Origin: Rosa chinensis
Taxonomy: Eukaryota; Streptophyta; Magnoliopsida; Rosales; Rosaceae
Direction of reading: 5' to 3'
DNA: 64,000 nucleotides
Assembly (NCBI RefSeq): GCF_002994745.2
Contig: NC_037094.1
Coordinates: 5,378,001 to 5,442,000, forward strand
In this document: piece after piece, positions 57,619 through 64,000 of the stretch
Layout of the letters: each line of letters opens with the position of its first letter
Numbering within the stretch: the first letter of the stretch is position 1
Translations under genes and position numbers: made by a program
Notes under the pieces: model-generated
The model's database searches: none
The model's input: the letters and a program-made list of their open reading frames with translations, nothing else
Told to the model about the DNA's origin: nothing

Positions 57619-58421
57619 ATGGCCTCCCTTCCTTTTGCCATTTCCTCTCTGACTCTGCTCTTTCTCATTTCCCTGTTTCCATCATCCACCCTTTCACAAG
57701 ACCCCAACTCCTCAATCCCAACCGTAGCGCAATGCGCTCCTCAGCTGCTTCCACTGGCCACATGCGCACCATTTGTGCAAGGCACCGCCCCATCACCTGC
57801 AAAGTCATGCTGTGACAACCTCAATCTGGTCTATAGCCAGCAGCCTAGATGCCTTTGCCTTTTGCTCAACAGCACTACTCTGAGCTCTTTCCCAATTAAC
57901 ACCACACTAGCTCTTCAGCTGCCTGCTCTTTGCACCCTTCCAGTTGACGCCTCTGCTTGTTCGCGTAAATTCTTCTCCACATTTCAACAAAAGAAGGTTA
58001 ATCTATGACATTTCTGAGTACATTCTTTTTCATTCTATTTCTGGCTTTGCTACAGGAGCACAGGTGCCACCTAGTACTCCTAGTTCTCAAGTTTCCTTTG
58101 GGGCAAACAACACCTCACCTGCTACTAACACTACAGTGGCTGGTATGTGAAAACTATCCATCTCTTACGTTCCTTTTATAGTCCCTCTAATCTGTATAAT
58201 GATGCCTTCAGAAATTATCAGCTAATTTTGACTTGGGTTTTGTGATTCTCTATTATTGGATTTCAGCTTCTCCAATGGTTCAAGCTCCACCGCCAAGACC
58301 AACCATGATGGGGGTAGGGTTTGGCAGAAACGCAAGTACTGGTCTGAAATCAAAGACTGGAAGTTATCTCGCAGTGATGTTGATTATGGCTGGTTTTCTG
58401 ATGCCAGGAATTCTGTTTTGA
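57619..58421 (+). CDS. GPI-anchored non-specific lipid-transfer protein (LTPG-like), 3 exons
   Basis: Exons 57619-57964, 58056-58142 and 58267-58421, 195 residues. N-terminal signal peptide (about residues 1-27, ending STLSQ). The eight-cysteine lipid-transfer motif is complete: C, then ATC, then SCC, RCLC, ALC and SAC in the order C-C-CC-CxC-C-C. Next comes a Ser/Thr/Pro-rich linker in exon 2 and a hydrophobic C terminus (LAVMLIMAGFLMPGILF) preceded by small residues, the pattern for GPI attachment. It should be secreted, anchored at the plasma membrane and carry lipids towards the cuticle or wall. Introns are GT-AG and the three exons separate LTP core, linker and anchor, as in the family. 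The exon 1 donor (ttcgc|gtaaat) is a weaker match on the exon side. Confidence 0.88.
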
Positions 58422-59055
58422 GTGTGATTGTACTAATTCTACCCTATTATTGTCATGTATGGGTTCTTATGGTGTGTTTACAAACATTAATTATATATTA
58501 CTTAGGATCAGTATGGCATATTATTAGGTTTGCAAAAGTAACCTCTATCAGTACAAGTATCATTTCATTCTGAGGTTAGTCATGTTACTGAACTTATTTC
58601 AATACGAAAGTGTGGTTTTAACTTTCAAGTAAACCTGAAGTCTGAAGACGTGCATTCTCAAAATCATTCCTATAAAGTCAAAACTCAGAAGCAATGAATA
58701 CTAGTTTACTACTATTAAAAGTGTTAGGGGAGTAAAGCAGAGCATAAACCCCGCCACAAGTTTTCCTACATGATCCAAATATCACAGAGAAAGCTAAGAT
58801 CTTAGATTAACTGTGAAAGAAAACTAAATTGATAGATACTCGGACAATGTGCTTAAAAGCTCAATACTCAGAAACATTTCTGTATCGCTACCACACCAGA
58901 AAATCAAATACAATGCAGAGAAAAATAAAGTTGTTATCTATTGAACATTGCCTTACAAGTTGAGATATAATCTCTAACATAGTTTTTCTTTGCCTAGGAC
59001 TGTATCATGTATCATCTGATGTAGAGGTCATTGTTCTTTCATTCTACAAAGACCA
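58422..59055. other. Convergent 3' regions
   Basis: Holds the 3' UTRs of the LTPG-like gene and the chloroplast-protein gene. No other feature seen. Confidence 0.5.
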
Positions 59056-60199
59056 CTATTCCAAACTAGGAGCCACTTCAGTTGGGTTGGATTCAAAGAC
59101 ATCCGGGCTAGAACCCTCCGGTTCTTCTAGTAATTCGCGAGACTGGATCGCATCTTTGTAAGTAGGAGTCTCCTTGAAATCAGTTGCCCCTTCATTGAAT
59201 GTAGCAGCAGCTGCAATTGCTGCAATAAGCTGCCGAAAACAAAAAGAAGAGGGAAGGAGCAAACATTAGCCTCACATGTTAACTAGACTTCACACTCTAC
59301 ACTTTAGCTATTAACAAATTCCCTACCAAAGGAGGCCTTTCTTCTCAAGCATTAACCAATTTTGCACGCTAAATCTTAGACCTTGATAAATTTAAGCTTC
59401 AAACTGAACCAATTGGCATTGGATTGAGAAGCCTAATACGTTTGTGACCTCTTATACAAGGTTTTACATTTCCATACGGGATATCAACATGCTCGGTCAC
59501 ACTTGGACCCAACAACATAAACAACCCAATGCCAATTTGCTAGGCAGCTCATTCCTTAAAAACTCTTATGCAAGGTTTTACAGTTTCGGACCTCACATAT
59601 GACTACCTAATCAAATACATAGGAAATGTTCAAAAAACAAATCAAAATACATAGGCATTTGATCTCCCCCTGTTCTTGAAGACTGTATTTTATACAACAA
59701 GTTAACCACAATGCTAGTGAGCCTATGAACCAATTAAACAAGTTGATGACAGTTCAAAACGAAACCAAAATGAAGAAACTTTACGTACCGCAAAGCCAAA
59801 ACCAAAAGCCCACAAATACTCGACAAAGAATCCAAGACCGTCCCACTGTTCACCTTCCCAGAAATCCGGCTCATCTCCCGGAAGCTTAGGCAAGAAGTAG
59901 CCATCATCAATGTTATCGGCAGCGAGGCTTTCAGTCTCCGCCGTCCGTTGGTCTTGTTCTTGGTCCTTGGTCGTGGTGTTGCTCCTCTTGTTGTTACTGT
60001 TGTTGTTCTTGTTGTCCAGCCTCCCGGTTCTGGAGGTGAAGCGCTTGGCGGACACCACGTGGAGGGTTCTTCTTGGGGAGAGGGGGAAGAGGACGTGGCG
60101 TTGGGAGGAGAGGTTGGCGTACGGGTGTGTGGTGGAGCTTCTGTAGAGGACTCTGGCTCCGCCGTTGGTACCGCCACTGTTGGCTATTGTTAGAGCCAT
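59056..60199 (-). CDS. Predicted chloroplast membrane protein of unknown function (2 exons)
   Basis: Exons (leftward) 60199-59789 and 59229-59056, phase 0, 194 residues. The N terminus is Ser/Thr/Arg-rich with few acids (residues about 1-60), like a chloroplast transit peptide. A low-complexity N/K/T/Q stretch follows (about 63-95), then a conserved-looking block DGYFLPKLPGDEPDFWEG, a single hydrophobic span crossing the exon junction (FVEYLWAFGFGFA-LIAAIAAAATF), and an acidic tail ending NPTEVAPSLE. The FWEG block and tail recur in plant proteins annotated only as hypothetical chloroplast/thylakoid proteins, to my recollection. The start is the first ATG of the frame that gives a transit-like N terminus; an upstream ATG at 60361 would add a segment within the promoter/leader. 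Confidence 0.75.
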
Positions 60200-60204
60200 G
60201 AGTG

Positions 60205-61375
60205 GAGGAGAGTGAGAGAGAGAGAGAGAGTGATCACTTCTGCTCCGATCGATTGAGTGCAATCTTTTGTGGATGAGTCGTTGAAAAGATAATGGATGTT
60301 TTTTCGAAATTGACCCGATACGATACGACCCGATTTGTTTCTGTATTGGATCATCCCACAAGGCCCGAATTCATCTTGGCCCAAATAGCCCCCATTTTTT
60401 CCGTTTAATTTATTCTTTCGGATCATTGTTCCCTAGTTCTTTACTCTTTTTTTCTCTTACCGAAGAGCAAACTTTCATCAAATAGAAAGTTAGAGGCCCA
60501 AACAAGGGCAAGTACTTTACGCCCGAACAACAAACAAAGCCCATTCCAAAATCCCAAACACAGTTTCTGTTTCAACGGAAGCAGACGTTGCCGTAGAAAA
60601 AAGGTGGCGCCCAACAAACAGAAAGATCCATACTTGGACGCTAGAGCACACCGCCAGAAGCTATCACAACTCTGACTATCATTGGGCAGTCAAAAAGGAA
60701 CAACTATCGAAAAGTAGCAGCCGGAGGAGGAGATGGGCATCGAGGAGTCACGTTGCTCGGTGAAGGTCATCACGTAGCCACCATGGCTATCACCGTCAAA
60801 GGTAACGCCAAAAAGAGCAAGTGGTTGAATAGGTTAATTCAACGACAGAAGCAATGGTCCAAAAAAGCAAGCAAATGTGGAGATTGGCCATTGGAGACAG
60901 AAAAAGTGAAGAAAGTGAAGGAGGAAACGAAGGAAGGTGAGGGAGGAAGATGATGGAGGAATCGGAAAGGGACACGGTAGGCTAGACTAGAAAAAACGGG
61001 GTGTTTGAGCTCAAAAGTATTTTGGCTAGAGACTTAAGAGTGTTCAGTTCGTTGGGCTGATACCTGCGGCCCAAAAATGAGTTTACTGTTTGTATTGGGT
61101 TACGGCTTCCCCCAATCCAAAGTTGATTTGGAAAACGAGCCTTTCTGCAACTAAAGTAGCAGAAATCAAATAGAAATTGTTTGAATCCATTTTGGCCTGA
61201 CAAGGCCTATTTTAAAGAAATTGAGCCAATATCAGTGACTTAAGCTATATATTATTGACAAGTTCGAAATATATTATTTAGAGGCTAAACAAAGCCTACC
61301 TGCAGAATTATGGAAGATTATGCGAGCTGCAAGAAAATGAAATGATGGAAGAATGGAAATGAAAAGTCAACTTTA
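60205..61375. other. Intergenic; possible retroposon tail near 60450
   Basis: A GA/CT tract (60207-60227) lies in the leader of the chloroplast-protein gene. At 60441-60500 a T-rich run followed by gagcaaactttcatcaaat resembles the tail end of a plant LINE/SINE in minus orientation, but I found no target-site duplication. A 66-codon Lys-rich plus-strand frame (60753-60953) shows no family features. Confidence 0.4.
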
Positions 61376-61919
61376 CACTACTAGAATTTTTGCCTTTAAC
61401 ATCAGCTAGAAACCGATGTTAAAAGAAAAAATGTACCGATGTCTTAGCGGGTGATGTTAAAGATCGGGAAATCTCAGACATCTATTTTTAGCTGATGTTA
61501 AAAATGACTTTAGACATCAATTTCTTATAAACTCCCGATGTATAAATGACTTTAGACATCATTTGATTTATACAAAACTGATTTTGTTTCCTACTATGAC
61601 ATCGTTTTACAAAAGAAATTGATTTATATATCAGTATTAGACATATGTTTTATAGAAAGCCAATGTTAAAAATAACTCTAGACATCAGTTTCTTATAAGC
61701 TCCCGATGTATAAAATGACTCTAAACATGGTTTGATTTATACAAAACTGATTTTGTTTCCTACTATGACATCGTTTTACATAAGAAATTGATTTATATAT
61801 CAGTATTAGACATATGTTTTATAGATAGAACTGATGTCTTTAGTCATTTATAACATCAGTTTGTTATTTCAAATTGTTATGTTTTCGTTCTTTTGGCTTC
61901 AATTTCTATTTTAGAAGTG
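61376..61919. mobile_element. CACTA-like non-autonomous element (right boundary uncertain)
   Basis: Begins cactactagaatttttgcc (61376), the usual plant CACTA terminus, followed by subterminal repeats of the motif (g)acatc(a/g)gtt in both orientations (accgatgtt, gctgatgtta, cccgatgta). A weak inverted partner, ending ctattttagaagtg at 61919, closes the element. The flanking triplets (tta and att) do not match, so the right end is provisional. Confidence 0.6.
61510..61847. repeat. Two tandem copies of a 168-bp unit inside the CACTA-like element
   Basis: cccgatgtata at 61534 recurs at 61702, and the following 130 or so bases (gatttatacaaaactgattt ... tatcagtattagacatatg) are nearly identical. 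Confidence 0.9.
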
Positions 61920-62044
61920 ATTACTAAATCAGTTTCTTTACTAGAAAAGTTTCACAATGAGAATACCAGTGGTAAGCAAAGAAAATTCTCATTAATACTA
62001 TTGATAAAAAGAGTACAAAGAGTAGGAAGAAGGGGACGTATGGC

Positions 62045-62119
62045 CTAAACTTCTCCATATACAACAGCAAAAGAAAAGAATAAGATTGAAGTCTTCTAAA
62101 CTCCTCCATATACAACAGC
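62045..62119. repeat. 24-bp direct repeat at the stop codon of the coiled-coil gene
   Basis: ctaaac(t/c) tctccatatacaacagc occurs at 62045-62068 and 62096-62119, 51 bp apart and differing at about one base. The right copy contains the stop codon of the gene. Confidence 0.85.
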
Positions 62120-63662
62120 TGATAATGCCTCTGCTTTGCTCTGTTCTTTTGCAAGTTGATCCTACAAATAAAATGCAACCCCAATGATACACCTTATCAG
62201 CAATATCAGCCTAAGAAATAACAAAGTGAAAAACTAATTGGATTATCATTTTCCTAGATAACTCCTTATGATTATTCTACAACAAGTCGTTATACTGCAC
62301 TTGCTGTTTCTCTACCTCTTAACAACCCAACATCCATATAGAATAGAAAGTTCAAGAGAGCTCCATTGATGATCAAATGTGACACTAAACCAACTTACTA
62401 ACCTTGATAGAGAGAACTTTAGGTGTATATTCCGCTAAACCAGTCTTGTTAGAGCCATTATGATGAGAGTCGAGCAACCCCCTGGCCTGGTCAGTTCTTA
62501 ACTTATCTAAGATTCCTCGGAGCACTTCATTTTGCTTAAGATAGTCTTTCACCTGCAAGTTTACATTAGGGGCAATAAGCAAAACAAAATAGATGAGCAC
62601 GTATATAAAACTGATTTCTACTCCCGGACCAGAAGACTCTGCATTTATCATTAATTATTCCACATCAACACGCTGTTTCATACTGCAAGCTCATATTAGA
62701 TGGACTCACTACTATTCCAACAAAAGTGTCAGCTTAAACAATATCACCTATTTTCATACACAATTGACAATTTTTTCAACCTAGTTAATGGGAAACTAAA
62801 CCACCAAATAATACTACAAAAAAATATAAGTAAAATAATTAATTGATAGATGCACAGATAGACAATAGAAGAGTTCCTTGAACATAAGCTATATTCTGTC
62901 AATTCACATCAATTAAGCCACCAAAAGTACCAGATTCTCTGAGTGCAAAGCTATACTCATAGCCTCCTGAAGAGAACTAGATAAATTAGAGTTTTCCTCA
63001 AATAGCCTTTCTATCTCCAAAGATTGGGAATCAATCTGCCACCATTTACAAAAAGTGAGTTTGCTGTGAAACAGCATATATACAAAAAAAACAAAGAAAA
63101 ATGCCATTGGAGTCTATAGAAAAATAAATTGCTAGTAGAAAATAAATACCCAAAAAAAAAAATGCCAATAGAAAAATAAATTGCCAAGACTACCTCCATT
63201 AAAAGCTTTTGTCTACTGCTTTCCAATTTCTCAATCACTACAGCCATGCCATGCATCTTCTTCTCGAGTATCTCCTTGTCTTCCTAGCCATGAATGCATT
63301 AAGTAAATCATGTATCAAAACATAATTTTATAGGACCAACAAAACCGAGAGAAGGTACAGTTAATTAATCAGTCATACTATGTTCATAGAAAACATGCTT
63401 TTTATTATGGTCATAGCAAGTGGACTACCTTTGTGACCATGCTGAAAAACCCCCTCAAAAGTTCTGTGCATTAACCAATTCACATTTTGATCAATTGTGA
63501 CTGAGATTACACGCCACTGAGAATACCCCCTCAAAAGTATTCCATCCTATTTTTTCCTTCCCCCATTCTTAGATAAAGATAGTACAAAATTTCCTTAAAG
63601 ATGAACATCAGGCAAATAACTTACTATTGAAATTCCCTTGCTGGCCACTTTGTCTGACACTT
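62096..63662 (-). CDS. Coiled-coil protein, 3' part only (gene continues beyond the right edge)
   Basis: Five terminal exons can be joined in frame (leftward): 63662-63625, 63283-63194, 63035-62931, 62552-62403 and 62161-62096, all with GT-AG borders. They encode about 148 residues rich in heptad patterns: [69 protein letters not shown]. There is no enzymatic motif, and I do not recognise the family with confidence; a tethering, cytoskeletal or nuclear-envelope coiled-coil protein is possible. The C terminus (SAVVYGGV) is short and coincides with a direct repeat, so it may not be the ancestral end. 63665-64000 is intron with no visible exon. Confidence 0.7.
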
Positions 63663-64000
63663 CTGCAATAAAAGAACCAGGGGGTAACAACATAGAAACA
63701 ACAATCAGAAGCTCTACCGCTTTTGTAAAAGACTATTTTAGAAGAGGTTAATCATACTAAAAGGCCACACAACAAGATCGACAGAACCATAAAAGGGATC
63801 TAGGCTATTGTAACACAGCTAAAGGTGATGAATAATAATACTTCACAAAACTAAAAAGCCAGAAGAGGTGCAACTCCATGTACTCAACGGTCAAGGGATC
63901 TAAGTTCATAAAACTTATATTAGATAGAGAGGAAGGTATGAATGTATCACCAGATGTACAAACAAATTACAGCAATAAAAACAATAACAATGCCAGCTCT

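Noticed and set aside
60753..60953. Small Lys/Glu-rich plus-strand protein
   Set aside because: Low complexity, no conserved motif, no splice or promoter context.
18424..62119. A biosynthetic gene cluster or co-functional system
   Set aside because: Neighbouring genes (P450, COPI coat, PP2A scaffold, ALMT, LTPG) belong to unrelated processes and show no shared regulation visible in sequence.

Overview
The window is nuclear DNA of a flowering plant. Genes carry short GT-AG introns, and the proteins are plant families: a CYP71-clan cytochrome P450, ALMT, DUF247, a GPI-anchored lipid-transfer protein and a chloroplast-targeted protein. Between the genes lies AT-rich DNA full of plant transposon families. 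Codon and TE style suggest a eudicot, perhaps Rosaceae; this is inference and was not tested by any search.

Layout. 1-18.3 kb is a transposon graveyard: a PB1-domain transposon fragment, a 1.25-kb hAT element, a non-LTR insertion, a decayed P450 exon, a degenerate Ty1/copia element that has kept only its 5' LTR, a small hAT element, and a three-level nest at 12.5-16.1 kb (solo LTR inside a PIF/Harbinger element inside a hAT element). 18.4-33.7 kb is gene-dense: P450 (+), coatomer subunit alpha (-), and the PP2A scaffolding subunit A (-, 12 coding exons). 34.3-43.1 kb holds a non-LTR insertion just 5' of the PP2A gene and a Mutator-like element split by a very young Ty3/gypsy chromovirus. 44.3-51.7 kb has a DUF247 gene broken by one frameshift, a 3' fragment of a second copy, and an ALMT4/9-type channel. 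52.4-55.0 kb is a Harbinger element containing a second Mutator-like element. 55.5-64 kb has an HMA-domain protein, a GPI-anchored lipid-transfer protein, a chloroplast membrane protein, a CACTA-like element and the 3' end of a coiled-coil gene that runs off the right edge.

Gene function. The genes are ordinary housekeeping or metabolic genes (COPI vesicle coat, PP2A scaffold, tonoplast anion channel, metal binding, lipid transfer) and do not form a pathway or cluster. Exon borders were set by splice consensus, frame and family homology; summed coding lengths are all divisible by three (COPA 1219 aa, PP2A-A 586 aa, ALMT 601 aa, P450 504 aa).

I saw no new defence or biosynthetic system. The most informative signals are transposon insertions datable by exact target-site duplications, a COPA intron flanked by a 14-bp direct repeat, a GC-AG intron in the PP2A gene, and an inverted P450 relic that keeps recognisable intron sequence.
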